A stretch of DNA of 64,000 nt from Micromonospora sp. NBC_00389 (GTDB lineage: Bacteria; Actinomycetota; Actinomycetes; Mycobacteriales; Micromonosporaceae): assembly GCF_036059255.1 (NCBI RefSeq), contig NZ_CP107947.1:3782001-3846000 (forward strand). Direction: 5' to 3'. Shown in pieces: positions 15,526 through 24,550 of the stretch. The translations under genes were made by a program, and so were the position numbers. The notes under the pieces are model-generated. The model was given only the letters and a program-made list of their open reading frames with translations. It had not been told where the DNA came from and ran no database searches. Position 1 is the first letter of the stretch. Every line of letters starts with the position of its first letter.

Positions 15526-15789
15526 ATGACGAGATCGCAGCCCCGGCGTGCCCGCGGCACGGTCGGCCACGCGAACAGCGCGCTCAACCTCCGACTCACC
15601 CTCGCCGGCTTCGGGTTGGTGATCATGGCGCTCTTCGCGGTGTTGGCGTTCTGGGCCGGCATCGCCTGGCTCGGCGTGGTCTGCGCGATCTTCGCCGTGG
15701 TCGCCGTGGTCGACCTGGTCGTGATCCAGCGCCGCCGCGCCGCCCGCCACCGCGAGGAGCCGGGCGTCAAGCACTCGCTGTTCGAGTGA
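15526..15789 (+). CDS. Small two-helix membrane protein (DUF6343-like)
   Basis: 87 residues: a basic N-terminus with ANSALNLRLTLAGFG, two closely spaced membrane helices (about 24-45 and 47-67), and a basic tail ending KHSLFE. The Ser-Ala-Leu-x-Leu-Arg opening resembles the actinobacterial DUF6343 family; the assignment is from memory of the pattern. It is followed 12 bases later by the dehydrogenase gene, so the two are likely co-transcribed. Function unknown. Confidence 0.7.
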   Translation: MTRSQPRRARGTVGHANSALNLRLTLAGFGLVIMALFAVLAFWAGIAWLGVVCAIFAVVAVVDLVVIQRRRAARHREEPGVKHSLFE

Positions 15790-15801
15790 CAGGAGGACGA
15801 G

Positions 15802-17214
15802 ATGCCCATCGCCACCACCAACCCCGCCACCGGACAGGTGCTCAAGACCTACGAGGCGATGTCCACCGAGCAGCTCGACGCCGCCATCGAGCGCACCGAC
15901 CTCGCGCACCAGCAGCTTCGCGAGACCACCGTCGGCCAGCGCGCCCGCTGGATGAACGCCGCGGCCGACCTGCTGGAGGCCGACCGGGACGAGATCGCCC
16001 GGATCATGACCACGGAGATGGGCAAGACGTACATCGCGGCGCAGGCCGAGGTGACCAAGTGCGCCTCCGCCTGCCGGTTCTACGCCGACCAGGCGCCGTC
16101 GTTCCTCGCCGACGAGCCGGCCGACGCCACGGCGGTCAAGGCGACCCGGGCGTTCATCCGCTACCAGCCGATCGGTGCGGTGCTCGCGGTGATGCCGTGG
16201 AACTTCCCGCTCTGGCAGGTGATCCGCTTCGCCGCACCGGCACTGATGGCCGGCAACACCGGCCTGCTCAAGCACGCCTCGAACGTGCCGCAGACCGCGA
16301 TGCTGTTGGAGGACGTGTTCCGTCGGGCCGGCTTCCCGGAGGGGGCGTTCACCGCCGTGCTGGTCGGTTCGGACGCCGTCGACCGGATCCTCAGCGACCC
16401 CCGGGTACGCGCCGCCACGCTCACCGGCAGCGAGCGCGCCGGCCGTTCCATCGCCCAGGTCGCCGGCCGGGAGCTGAAGAAGACCGTGCTGGAGCTGGGT
16501 GGCAGCGACCCGTTCGTGGTGATGCCCTCGGCCGACGTGGACCGGGCCGCCGAGGTGGCCACCACCGCCCGCTGCCAGAACAACGGTCAGTCCTGCATCG
16601 CCGCCAAGCGGTTCATCGTGCACACCGACGTGTTCGACGCCTTCGCGGAGAAGTTCGCCGCGAACATGGCGGCGCTGCGGGTCGGCGACCCGATGGACCC
16701 GGACACCGACGTGGGGCCGTTGGCCAGCCAGGGCGGTCGCGACGAGGTGCACGCCCAGGTGCGCGACGCCGTGGACAACGGCGCGACCGTGCTCTGCGGC
16801 GGCGAACTGCCGCCCGGTGACGGCTGGTTCTACCCACCGACGGTGGTCACCGACCTCACGCCGCAGATGCGGATGTGGAGCGAGGAGGTCTTCGGCCCGG
16901 TCGCCGGCCTGTACCGGGTGTCGTCGTACGAGGAGGCGATCGAGGTGGCCAACGGCACCGCGTTCGGGCTCGGCTCGAACGCCTGGACCCGGGACCCGGC
17001 CGAGCAGGAGCGCTTCGCCACCGACCTGGACGCCGGCAACGTCTTCATCAACGGGATGACCACCTCCTTCCCGGAGCTGCCGTTCGGCGGCGTGAAGAAC
17101 TCCGGTTACGGCCGGGAGTTGTCCGCGCTGGGCATGCGGGAGTTCTGCAACACCAAGACGGTCTGGGTGGGCGAGGGCGCCGCGTCGGCCGGCGCCGGCG
17201 CGCACGCCGAGTAA
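15802..17214 (+). CDS. gabD: NADP-dependent succinate-semialdehyde-type aldehyde dehydrogenase
   Basis: 470 residues with the full aldehyde dehydrogenase set: VMPWNFPLWQ, LELGGSDPFVV with the general-base Glu, and NNGQSCIAAKRFIVH with the catalytic Cys, then EEVFGPVAGLYRV and NGMTTSFPELPFGGVKNSGYG. The NNGQSCIAAKR form and overall length fit the GabD/succinate-semialdehyde group, which oxidises the aldehyde to succinate with NADP. An AGGAGG site lies seven bases before the ATG. No GABA transaminase is nearby, so the true substrate could be another short aldehyde. Confidence 0.88.
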   Translation: MPIATTNPATGQVLKTYEAMSTEQLDAAIERTDLAHQQLRETTVGQRARWMNAAADLLEADRDEIARIMTTEMGKTYIAAQAEVTKCASACRFYADQAPSFLADEPADATAVKATRAFIRYQPIGAVLAVMPWNFPLWQVIRFAAPALMAGNTGLLKHASNVPQTAMLLEDVFRRAGFPEGAFTAVLVGSDAVDRILSDPRVRAATLTGSERAGRSIAQVAGRELKKTVLELGGSDPFVVMPSADVDRAAEVATTARCQNNGQSCIAAKRFIVHTDVFDAFAEKFAANMAALRVGDPMDPDTDVGPLASQGGRDEVHAQVRDAVDNGATVLCGGELPPGDGWFYPPTVVTDLTPQMRMWSEEVFGPVAGLYRVSSYEEAIEVANGTAFGLGSNAWTRDPAEQERFATDLDAGNVFINGMTTSFPELPFGGVKNSGYGRELSALGMREFCNTKTVWVGEGAASAGAGAHAE

Positions 17215-17287
17215 CCGGCGCGGACCGGGCGGCCGGAGCGGGGCGGGGCGGTTCAACCGGACGCCGTCGTGGGTAGGAAGTGCGCCC

Positions 17288-18253
17288 ATGACGGTGTTCG
17301 GGTTTCACGCGTCCCATGAGCAGATCCACCCCCGTGCCCTGCTGGAGGCGGTGATGCACGCCGAGCGGGCCGGCTTCGACGCCGCCATGTGCTCGGATCA
17401 CTTCTCCCCGTGGAGCGTCCGGCAGGGCGAATCGGGCTTCGCCTGGTCCTGGCTGGGTGCCGCGCTGCAGGCCACTGGCATGTCGTTCGGCGTGGTCAAC
17501 GCCCCTGGCCAGCGCTACCACCCGGCGATCATCGCGCAGGCCATCGGCACGCTCGGCGCGATGTACGCGGGCCGGTTCTGGGCCGCGCTGGGTACCGGTG
17601 AGGCCAGCAACGAGCACATCACCGGTGATCCATGGCCACGCAAGGACGTCCGCGCGGCGCGGCTGCGCGAGTGCGTGGACGTGATCCGGGCGCTGCTGGC
17701 CGGCGAGGAGGTCAGCCACGACGGCCTGGTCCGGGTGGACCGGGCCCGGCTGTGGACCCGCCCCGAGGAGCCACCGGCGCTGGTCGGTGCCGCGGTCAGC
17801 GTGGCCACCGCCCGCTGGTGCGCCGAGTGGGCGGACGGGCTGATCACCGTGAACGCGCCGGTGGCGCACCTCCGCGAGATGATCGACGCGTACCGGGACG
17901 CTGGCGGGCGCGGGCCACTGCACCTGCAGGTGCACGTCAGTTGGGCGCCGGAGCAGGCACAGGCCGAAGCAATCGCGTACGACCAGTGGCGCAGCAACGT
18001 CTTCGCCCCGCCGGTCTGCTGGGATCTGGAGACCGCCGAGCACTTCGACATGGTCTCGGCCGACGTGCCGGCCCAGCGGGTCGCCGAGGTGGTGAACGTC
18101 TCGGCCGACCTCGGCCGGCACGTCGGCTGGCTGGAGGAGTACCTGGAGCTCGGCTTCGACCAGATCGCCCTGCACCACGTCGGGCAGGAGCAGCGAGGGT
18201 TCATCGACGCGTTCGGCGCCGAGGTGCTGCCGAAGCTGCGCCCGGGCGGCTGA
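17288..18253 (+). CDS. LLM-class flavin-dependent oxidoreductase (TIGR03885-like)
   Basis: 321 residues with the luciferase-like TIM-barrel signatures VFGFHASHEQIHPRALLEAV, RAGFDAAMCSDHFSPWS, and LGTLGAMYAGRFWAALGTGE, followed by RLRECVDVIRALLAGEEV. The GFHASHEQ opening is typical of the group annotated as probable non-F420 flavinoid oxidoreductases. It would use reduced flavin (or F420 in related proteins) to oxidise an unknown substrate. TAGGAA sits eight bases before the ATG. It follows the dehydrogenase by 73 bases, in the same direction. Confidence 0.85.
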   Translation: MTVFGFHASHEQIHPRALLEAVMHAERAGFDAAMCSDHFSPWSVRQGESGFAWSWLGAALQATGMSFGVVNAPGQRYHPAIIAQAIGTLGAMYAGRFWAALGTGEASNEHITGDPWPRKDVRAARLRECVDVIRALLAGEEVSHDGLVRVDRARLWTRPEEPPALVGAAVSVATARWCAEWADGLITVNAPVAHLREMIDAYRDAGGRGPLHLQVHVSWAPEQAQAEAIAYDQWRSNVFAPPVCWDLETAEHFDMVSADVPAQRVAEVVNVSADLGRHVGWLEEYLELGFDQIALHHVGQEQRGFIDAFGAEVLPKLRPGG

Positions 18254-18289
18254 GCGGGGTCCGGCCCCCGGACCCCTAGGCTCGTACCC

Positions 18290-19864
18290 ATGGAGAGCCT
18301 GTTTCCGGTCGTCGTCTTCCTGGCGATCGCCACCCTGGGCGCGGCGCTGGCCCGCCGGCTCGGCCTGCTCGCGCCGATCCTGCTGGTCGTACTCGGTCTG
18401 GCGCTCTCCTTCGTGCCGGGCTTCCCGCAGGTCCGGCTCGACCCGGAGCTGGTGCTGGTCGGCATCCTGCCGCCGCTGCTCTACGTCGCCGCGCTGGAAA
18501 CCTCGGTGCCGGCGTTCAAGAACAACATCCGGCCGATCCTGCTGCTCGCCGTCGGCCTGGTGCTGTTCACCGCGTTCGTGGTCGGGCTCGTGCTGCACCT
18601 GCTGCTGCCGCAGGTGCCGTTCGCGATCTGCCTGGCCCTCGGCGCGGTGGTCGCCCCGCCGGACGCGGTGGCCGCCACGGCGGTCGCCCGGCGGGTCGGC
18701 CTACCCCGTCGGGTGGTCACCATCCTGGAGGGGGAGAGCCTGGTCAACGACGCCACCGCGCTGGTGCTGCTGCGGGTCGCGACGCTGGCCACCATCGGCT
18801 CGGCGGTCGGCACCGCCGAGGTCGCCATCGAGGTGCTGCGGGCCACCGGCGGCGGCATCCTGATCGGCGCCCTCGGTGCGGTGATCTTCGGCTTCCTACA
18901 CCGGCGGATCAACGACCCACTGCTGGACAACGCGCTGTCGTTGATCATCCCGTTCGCGGTGGTGTTCGCCGCCGAGGCCGTGCACTCCTCCGGCGTGGTC
19001 GCGGTGGTGGTCACCGGGCTGGCACTCGGCCACAAGCTGCCCCAGTTGCTGTCGGCGGCCTCCCGGTTGCAGGTCGGGGCGTTCTGGCGACTGGCCCGGT
19101 TCCTGCTGGAAGGGCTGGTGTTCCTCCTGGTCGGCCTCCAACTGCGGGAGGTGCTGCGGGACCTCGACGAGCCGATCGGCTCGCTCATCACGATCACCCT
19201 CGCGGTGCTCGCCACGGTCTTCCTCACCCGGTTCGTCTGGCTCTTCCCGGCCACCTACCTGGCCCGGCTGGTGCCCCGGATCCGCCGCCGGGACGAGACC
19301 CCGTCGCCGAAGTTCCCGATCATCATCGGCTGGGCCGGGATGCGTGGCGTGGTGACCCTGGCCGCCGCGCTGGCCCTGCCGCTGACCCTGGCCGACGACG
19401 CGCCCTACCCCCGGGCGCTGTTCATCTGGCTGGCCTTCGCGGTGATCGTGGTCACCCTGGTCGGCCAGGGGGCCACGCTGCCGCTGGTCGCCCGCCGGCT
19501 GAAGCTGCCGCAGGACGACCCGGTGCAGGACGCGCTGTCGGCCGCCGGGGTGCAGCAGCAGGCCAGCCGGGCCGCCCGGGACCGCCTCGACGCGCTGGCC
19601 GCCGACGCACCGGCGGCGGTGGTGGACCGGCTGCGCCGGGCGCTGGACGACCGCACGAACCTGGCCTGGGAACGGCTCGGTGGCGCCGAGCGGGAGACCC
19701 CGTCCCAGGCGTACGGTCGGCTCCGACAAGAGATGATCGACGCCGAGCGGGACGTCTTCCGGGCTGCCCGGGACGCCGGTCGGATCCCCGAGGAGGTGCT
19801 GGTGCGGGCCTATCGTGACCTGGACCTGGAAGAGTCGTTGCTGCGGCAGGAGGTCGAGAAGTGA
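18290..19864 (+). CDS. Na+/H+ antiporter, CPA1/NhaP type
   Basis: 524 residues, about twelve membrane helices up to about residue 405, then a hydrophilic cytoplasmic tail of about 120 residues. Family motifs are visible: LVLVGILPPLLYVAALE, GAVVAPPDAVAATAVARRVGLP and LEGESLVNDATALVLL, in which the acidic residues take part in ion exchange, and WAGMRGVVTLAAALALP. It should export Na+ in exchange for protons at the membrane. TAGGCT followed by seven bases and ATG suggests a leaderless message. The stop overlaps the start of the UBP zinc-finger gene (GTGA), so the two are translated together. Confidence 0.92.
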   Translation: MESLFPVVVFLAIATLGAALARRLGLLAPILLVVLGLALSFVPGFPQVRLDPELVLVGILPPLLYVAALETSVPAFKNNIRPILLLAVGLVLFTAFVVGLVLHLLLPQVPFAICLALGAVVAPPDAVAATAVARRVGLPRRVVTILEGESLVNDATALVLLRVATLATIGSAVGTAEVAIEVLRATGGGILIGALGAVIFGFLHRRINDPLLDNALSLIIPFAVVFAAEAVHSSGVVAVVVTGLALGHKLPQLLSAASRLQVGAFWRLARFLLEGLVFLLVGLQLREVLRDLDEPIGSLITITLAVLATVFLTRFVWLFPATYLARLVPRIRRRDETPSPKFPIIIGWAGMRGVVTLAAALALPLTLADDAPYPRALFIWLAFAVIVVTLVGQGATLPLVARRLKLPQDDPVQDALSAAGVQQQASRAARDRLDALAADAPAAVVDRLRRALDDRTNLAWERLGGAERETPSQAYGRLRQEMIDAERDVFRAARDAGRIPEEVLVRAYRDLDLEESLLRQEVEK

Positions 19865-20118
19865 GCTGTCAGCACCTGACCGAGGCCGGCGCCGTGGAGT
19901 CGGGCACCACCGAGGAATGCCCGGACTGCGTCGCCATCGGAGACGCCGACTGGGTGCACCTGCGAGCCTGCCTGACCTGCGGGCACGTCGGCTGCTGCGA
20001 CTCGTCACCGAACCAGCACGCGACGAAGCACTTCGAGTCCACCGGCCACCCGGTGATCCAGTCGGTGCAGCCCGGCGAGACCTGGCGCTGGTGCTACGTC
20101 GACGAAGAGATCGGCTGA
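19861..20118 (+). CDS. UBP-type zinc-finger protein coupled to the Na+/H+ antiporter
   Basis: 85 residues with the complete ubiquitin-hydrolase-type zinc-finger ligand set: Cys3, His5, Cys20, Cys23, Cys37, Cys40, Cys45, His53, His57 and His63 are all available, in the order C-x-H, CPDC, CLTCGHVGC, HATKHFESTGHP. In eukaryotes this fold binds the free C-terminus of ubiquitin. Bacteria of this group have no ubiquitin, though the Pup system is a remote parallel. The GTG start overlaps the antiporter stop by 4 bases, so it may regulate the antiporter or bind its tail; that is inference. Confidence 0.9.
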   Translation: MSCQHLTEAGAVESGTTEECPDCVAIGDADWVHLRACLTCGHVGCCDSSPNQHATKHFESTGHPVIQSVQPGETWRWCYVDEEIG

Positions 20119-20166
20119 CGGGCCGACGACTGGAGGCGGCCCGGCCGTCAGCGTCGGGACGATTGC

Positions 20167-20709
20167 TCAGCCGAGCCGACGGACGAGGAGCTGCCCGGGC
20201 CACGGGTCGCGTCCCGGTCGCGCGACAGTGAACGAGTCGGTGGCGGTGAAGCCGCAGCGCTCATAGAAGCGGACCAGCGCCCGATCGTCGCCGCCGTAGC
20301 AGTCCACCCGGAGCAGCCCCAGCCCCCGCGACCGGGCCAGTTCCGCGGCGTGCTCCAGCAGCCGCGCCCCGATCCCCAGGCCGGCGTGCTCCCGGTCGGT
20401 GACCAGCAGCCGCACGTAGAGTTCCGGCTCGGTGGCCGGGGGCACGTAGTCGCTGGCGGCGCCGACCACCAGGGTGCCGACCGGGCGGTCGTCGCGCATC
20501 GCCAGGTGCAGGCCGCCGCCCGAGGCCCAGCCGTCGGCCTGGGCGATCCGGCGTGGATCCGTCGACGCCGGCTCGGTGCCCCACTGACCGGTCCGGCCGC
20601 GCGCCGCCAGCCAGGCGGTAGCGCCGTCGAGCAGCCGCAGCACGGTCGCGGCGTCGTCGGGACCACCGGGGCGAATGGTGATGCTCTGCTGATCCGTCAC
20701 GCCCACCAT
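20167..20709 (-). CDS. GNAT family N-acetyltransferase
   Basis: 180 residues from ATG 20709 (a GTG three codons later is also possible). GNAT motifs: the N-terminal ITIRPGGPDDAATVLRLLDG, strand MRDDRPVGTLVVG, LYVRLLVTDREHAGLGIGARLLEHA as the acetyl-CoA pyrophosphate loop, and RVDCYGGDDRALVRFYERCGF at the end. The family moves an acetyl group from acetyl-CoA to an amine; the acceptor is unknown. It is convergent with the zinc-finger gene. Confidence 0.87.
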   Translation of the reverse strand: MVGVTDQQSITIRPGGPDDAATVLRLLDGATAWLAARGRTGQWGTEPASTDPRRIAQADGWASGGGLHLAMRDDRPVGTLVVGAASDYVPPATEPELYVRLLVTDREHAGLGIGARLLEHAAELARSRGLGLLRVDCYGGDDRALVRFYERCGFTATDSFTVARPGRDPWPGQLLVRRLG

Positions 20710-20909
20710 GCTGCTACACCCCGGGCGAGTGGCCAACGCCCACCGGGTCAGCGCCGGGATGACCAGGCGGCCGCCTCGACCGCGAGGGCGTTGGTGGGAT
20801 CGTTCAGCACCCCGCTGGCGCGCATCGTGGTGACGATCCTGTTCTGGCTGACCGGTGCAACCGTCGGGCAGGTGTCCATCGGATGACCGCCAGCGGCCCG
20901 AGGCCCCCG

Positions 20910-20940
20910 CTGGTGGCCGCCCACAGCGGACGGCCACCAG
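20910..20940 (-). terminator. Terminator hairpin after the cellulase gene
   Basis: CTGGTGGCCG at 20910-20919 pairs perfectly with CGGCCACCAG at 20931-20940, ten bases beyond the cellulase stop. Confidence 0.65.
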
Positions 20941-20949
20941 GAGTCGGGG

Positions 20950-23547
20950 TCAGGAGAGGGTGCAGGGCGCCCCGTTGACGGTGACCAGGCCCGGGTTGGG
21001 GTTGGCGCCGCCGCCGGTGGTCGCGTTGAAGCCGAACGTCACGGTGCCGCCGGGCACGATCCGGGCGTTGTACGACTCGTTGCGCGCGGTCACCGTCGCG
21101 CCGGACTGGGTGACCTTCGCCAGCCACGCCTCGCGTACCCGCTGGTCCCCGGTGAACGCGAACCGCACGCTCCAGCCGTTGACGGCCGTCGCGCCGGTGT
21201 TGCGCACGGTCAGCTGTGCGGTGAACCCGGTCCCGCCGTGCCAGGCGCCGTAGTTGGTGTAGCGGACCGCGCAGGTGGTGGCCGGCACCGAGCTGGCGTC
21301 ACCCTGGTCGGCCAGGAACGAGGCGATCCAGGCCAGCGCCGAGTTCCAGTTGATCGCCACCTCGTTGGTCGCGTACGAGTTGATGTCGTCGACGTAGCAG
21401 AACATCGGCTCGCAGCCGGCGAGCAGTTGCGCCGCGAACGGGTCCTGGAGGGCGGCGTTCGCGCCACCGGCGAGGGAGCCGGCGGGTGGGTTCGGCAGGT
21501 TCGGGTCGAGCTGGTGGCCGAAGATCCGGCTGTGCTGGTTCTCCGCCGCGTGCTCGCCCCACCCGGTGACGTAGGAGATGTTCAGCGCGTTGCGGCCGAG
21601 CAGGTAGTCCATCGCCTGCACGGCGCCGTCGCGGTAGTCGGCGTCGCCGGTCAGGTCGAAGGCGGTGGCCAGCACGACGGCGTTGTTGATGATGTTGCTG
21701 TTGGCGCCCCAGAAGTAGCTGCCGGCGTCCCCGGGCATCGGCAGCCCGTACGCCTGCCGGCGCAGCTCGGCGAGGTACGCGTCGGCGGCGGCGGTGACCG
21801 AGGCGCGGACCCGGGTCAGCTCGGCGGTGGGTAGCCCGTTCGGCACGGTGGCCAGGTCGAGGCGGCCGAGCGCGGCGGTGCTCTGCCAGCCGAAGCCCTG
21901 CGGGCCGAACACGTCGCCGGTGTGGTGCGGCGAGGCGGTCAGGTCGCTCAGGTAGGTCTGCGTGCCGGTGCTCAGGTACAGCTCGACCGCCGCCCAGTAG
22001 AACTCGTCGGTGACGGTCGAGTCGTCGTACGCGCCGCCGCCGGTGCCGTCGGTGGGGCTGGCGTACACCGCTGGATGGGCCTTGGCCGCGGCGTAGGCCG
22101 TCGTCGCGGCGGTGGCGCAGCGGCCCGCGAACGCCGCGTCGTAGGGGGCGTAGAGCCGTGCGCACTGGGCGGCGGTGGCGGCCAGGTTGAGGGTGGCTGC
22201 GGTCGACGGCGGGTGCAGCTCGCGGGGCTGCGGGTCGTCGTGGGGGGCCAGCGGCAGCCCGGTCCAGTTTCGGTCGTGGATCTTGTGGTGCGCCATTCCG
22301 GCGAGCGGCTGGCCGGCCGGCACCTGCATGCGCAGCAGGAACTCCAACTCCCAGCGGGCCTCGTCGAGGATGTCCGGTACGCCGTTGGCGCGCTCGGGTA
22401 CCCGCAGCGTGCCGTCGGCCAACCCGGTGCCGCCGGCCGCGGTGGCCGCCGTTCTGGTCCGCTCGAAGGTGTTCAGCAGTTGGTAGGTGGCGATGCCGCC
22501 GTTGACCATGTACTTGCCGTGGTCGCCGGCGTCGTACCAGCCGCCGCGCACGTCCAGGGAGTAGTCGCAGACGGCCGGTTGGCAGGGCACGCTGGTGTCG
22601 CCCTGGTTGGGTGCCACGCCGAGGTGGCCGGCGGGTCGGGCGTACTCGTCGCCGATCAGGTCGCCGTCGATGGCGGTGCCGCTGCGCTGGGCGTAGAAGA
22701 ACTGGAGCGAGTCGGCGCGCAGCCGGTCGTACAGGGTGCCGGAGATGTCGAACGGGTGACTCGTCTCGCCGTCCACGGTCAGCGTCAGCCCGCTGCCGGG
22801 GGTGCGGTAGCTGGAGAAGTCGGCCGTCTGCACGTTCTGCCCGGAGGCGCCGTCCACGCCGCGGGCGGTGGTGGTGCCGCTGGCCAGGACCGCGCCGCCG
22901 GCCGAGCGCAACTGCCACGGCAGCGGTTCGGTGGCCGTGGTGACCACGGTGGCGTTCTTCGGGCCGCCGGGCAGGTAGCCGACCTGGTTGACCCGCACCC
23001 GTGGCCCGGTGTCCGGCTCGTACGGCTCGGGCGGCTCGCCGCCGCGCAGCGAGACGTCGTCCAGGCAGACGGTCTGCGTCTCGGCGGCGCCACCGACCTG
23101 GAAGATCAGCTGGGCGGCGGGGTTGTCGTCCGGGACGGTGAAGGTCTGCTCGACCCGCTGGGCGGTGGCGTCCACGGCGGCGTACGTCGTGTACGGGGCG
23201 CTGCCGAGCTGCAGGACGGCCTTGACCGCGGTGCCGGGAGTGGCGGAGACGGCGAAGCCGAGGGTGTATTCGGCTCCGGCGATCAGCGGCACGCCGTCCT
23301 GGCCGATGCCGGCGTCCCACGGGTTGGCCAGCCCGCCGGGGACGGTGGTGCAGAGCCGGCCGTCGGTCACCGCGAGCGCGCCGGTGCCGAAGGAGAACCA
23401 GGGGCTCACGCCGCCGCTGAAGTCGCCGTTGTCGATCTGCTCGGGGGCGTCCGGTGGCGGGTCGGCGTGGGCCGGGCCGGCGCCCGCGGCGGTGAGGGCC
23501 AGGGTGGTCGCCGCGGCCAGCAGGAGGCGGCGTCGGGATGGCGTCAC
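20950..23547 (-). CDS. Secreted family 9 glycoside hydrolase (cellulase) with CBM4/9 and CBM2
   Basis: 865 residues from the GTG at 23547. A Tat-like signal peptide ([17 protein letters not shown], cut after AHA at about 28) is followed by a CBM4/9-type carbohydrate-binding module (about 38-165), an Ig-like CelD_N domain opening [13 protein letters not shown], and the GH9 catalytic domain (about 270-750). Catalytic parts are visible: [17 protein letters not shown] with the base Asp pair, HSRIFGHQ, and the terminal [12 protein letters not shown] with the acid Glu. The C-terminal CBM2 (about 760-865) has conserved Trp residues and two Cys at its ends. It should cut beta-1,4-glucan outside the cell. 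A CebR operator overlaps its promoter. Confidence 0.95.
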   Translation of the reverse strand: MTPSRRRLLLAAATTLALTAAGAGPAHADPPPDAPEQIDNGDFSGGVSPWFSFGTGALAVTDGRLCTTVPGGLANPWDAGIGQDGVPLIAGAEYTLGFAVSATPGTAVKAVLQLGSAPYTTYAAVDATAQRVEQTFTVPDDNPAAQLIFQVGGAAETQTVCLDDVSLRGGEPPEPYEPDTGPRVRVNQVGYLPGGPKNATVVTTATEPLPWQLRSAGGAVLASGTTTARGVDGASGQNVQTADFSSYRTPGSGLTLTVDGETSHPFDISGTLYDRLRADSLQFFYAQRSGTAIDGDLIGDEYARPAGHLGVAPNQGDTSVPCQPAVCDYSLDVRGGWYDAGDHGKYMVNGGIATYQLLNTFERTRTAATAAGGTGLADGTLRVPERANGVPDILDEARWELEFLLRMQVPAGQPLAGMAHHKIHDRNWTGLPLAPHDDPQPRELHPPSTAATLNLAATAAQCARLYAPYDAAFAGRCATAATTAYAAAKAHPAVYASPTDGTGGGAYDDSTVTDEFYWAAVELYLSTGTQTYLSDLTASPHHTGDVFGPQGFGWQSTAALGRLDLATVPNGLPTAELTRVRASVTAAADAYLAELRRQAYGLPMPGDAGSYFWGANSNIINNAVVLATAFDLTGDADYRDGAVQAMDYLLGRNALNISYVTGWGEHAAENQHSRIFGHQLDPNLPNPPAGSLAGGANAALQDPFAAQLLAGCEPMFCYVDDINSYATNEVAINWNSALAWIASFLADQGDASSVPATTCAVRYTNYGAWHGGTGFTAQLTVRNTGATAVNGWSVRFAFTGDQRVREAWLAKVTQSGATVTARNESYNARIVPGGTVTFGFNATTGGGANPNPGLVTVNGAPCTLS

Positions 23548-23593
23548 GGGGGAGTCCTTCCGGGACGGGAAGTGAGACGGTGGCGGCGGAAGC

Positions 23594-23607
23594 TGGGAGC
23601 GCTCCCA
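23594..23607 (-). promoter_or_regulatory. CebR operator TGGGAGCGCTCCCA
   Basis: A perfect 14-bp palindrome identical to the consensus bound by CebR, the LacI-family cellobiose-sensing repressor of actinobacteria. It lies 47-60 bases before the cellulase start, just downstream of a possible promoter (TTGACA at 23649-23644, AAACAT at 23625-23620, 18-bp spacer), so a bound repressor would block the start of transcription. cebR itself is not in the window. Confidence 0.9.
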
Positions 23608-23817
23608 GGTGTCGGCTCGATGTTTCCAGCGCGTCAGGGGCATGTCAATCGATCTGACTAGATGGCTTTCGGTGCCCGACTAGGGCGGCCGGCCAGCACG
23701 ACGCCGGGCCGGGGTGCCGCGACGCGCCGTTGCGGACACGTGAGATTGGCCGCGCCACGCCCCGTCGTCCTGATCTCCTAGAGACAACTGCGCCCTTCGC
23801 CTGGCAGGCTGCCTCCC

Positions 23818-24543
23818 ATGACCCTGAAGCTGCGTTCCGTGGGAACGAGCGACCGTGGGCTGATCCGCAGTGGAAACCAGGACGCCCTGCACGCCGGGAC
23901 CTGGCTCGTCGCCGTCGCCGACGGCATGGGCGGGATGGCGGCCGGTGACCTGGCCAGCGCGCTCACCATCGACGCGGTCTCCCCACTCGACGTGGAGACC
24001 CCCGAGGACGCCCTGGTGGCCGCGCTCCAGGGCGGCATCGCGGTGGCCACCGCGCGGATCCGGCAGGCGGTTGCCGAGGATCCGGAGCGCCAGGGCATGG
24101 GCACCACGTTGACCGCCCTGCTCTTCGCCCGTACCGGCAGCTGCCTGGCCCTCGCGCACGTCGGCGACTCCCGGGCCTACCTGTTCCGCGAGGGCGTGCT
24201 CAAGCAGGTCACCAGGGACGACACCTTCGTCCAGATGCTGGTGGACCAGGGCGTGATCACCGCGGACCAGGCCAGCAGCCATCCGCGCCGGGCGGTGGTC
24301 ACCCAGGCGCTCCAGGGCGACGACGTCTCCCCGTCCTACGCGACGATGGTGCCCCGGGTCGGCGACCGGTGGCTGCTGTGCAGCGACGGGCTCTCCAACG
24401 TGGTCCGTCCGGACACCCTCGCCGAGGTGCTCACCGGCTACCCGGACCGCGCCGCCTGTGCCGGCAAGCTGATCGACCTGGCGCTGCACGCCGGTGGGCC
24501 GGACAACGTCACCGTGGTGGTGGCCGACGTGGAGGAGGAGTAA
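23818..24543 (+). CDS. PP2C-type serine/threonine protein phosphatase
   Basis: 241 residues forming just the PP2C catalytic domain: VGTSDRGLIRSGNQDAL (metal Asp region), VAVADGMGGMAAGD (motif with the two-metal Asp), LAHVGDSRAYLFR, WLLCSDGLSNVV and GGPDNVTVVVADV. It removes phosphate from Ser/Thr of proteins using Mn2+ or Mg2+, and is the normal partner of Hanks-type kinases. No kinase lies beside it and there is no membrane segment, so it is a soluble cytoplasmic enzyme. CAGGCT lies seven bases before the ATG. It is convergent with hrpB, with 7 bases between. Confidence 0.93.
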   Translation: MTLKLRSVGTSDRGLIRSGNQDALHAGTWLVAVADGMGGMAAGDLASALTIDAVSPLDVETPEDALVAALQGGIAVATARIRQAVAEDPERQGMGTTLTALLFARTGSCLALAHVGDSRAYLFREGVLKQVTRDDTFVQMLVDQGVITADQASSHPRRAVVTQALQGDDVSPSYATMVPRVGDRWLLCSDGLSNVVRPDTLAEVLTGYPDRAACAGKLIDLALHAGGPDNVTVVVADVEEE

Positions 24544-24550
24544 CCGGCGT

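Noticed and set aside
15493..17289. Long open frame antisense to the semialdehyde dehydrogenase gene (598 codons)
   Set aside because: It mirrors the third-position GC pattern of a complete, motif-bearing dehydrogenase on the other strand and shows only low-complexity Gly/Arg/His-rich sequence with no domain.
20817..20886. Short plus-strand segment ending in a hydrophobic stretch (ILFWLTGATVGQVSIG)
   Set aside because: No start with a ribosome site and no upstream coding sequence; it could be a chance frame or a worn remnant.
21922..23661. Long open frame antisense to the GH9 cellulase
   Set aside because: The cellulase has signal peptide, catalytic residues and two binding modules on the minus strand; the opposite frame has no recognisable domain.
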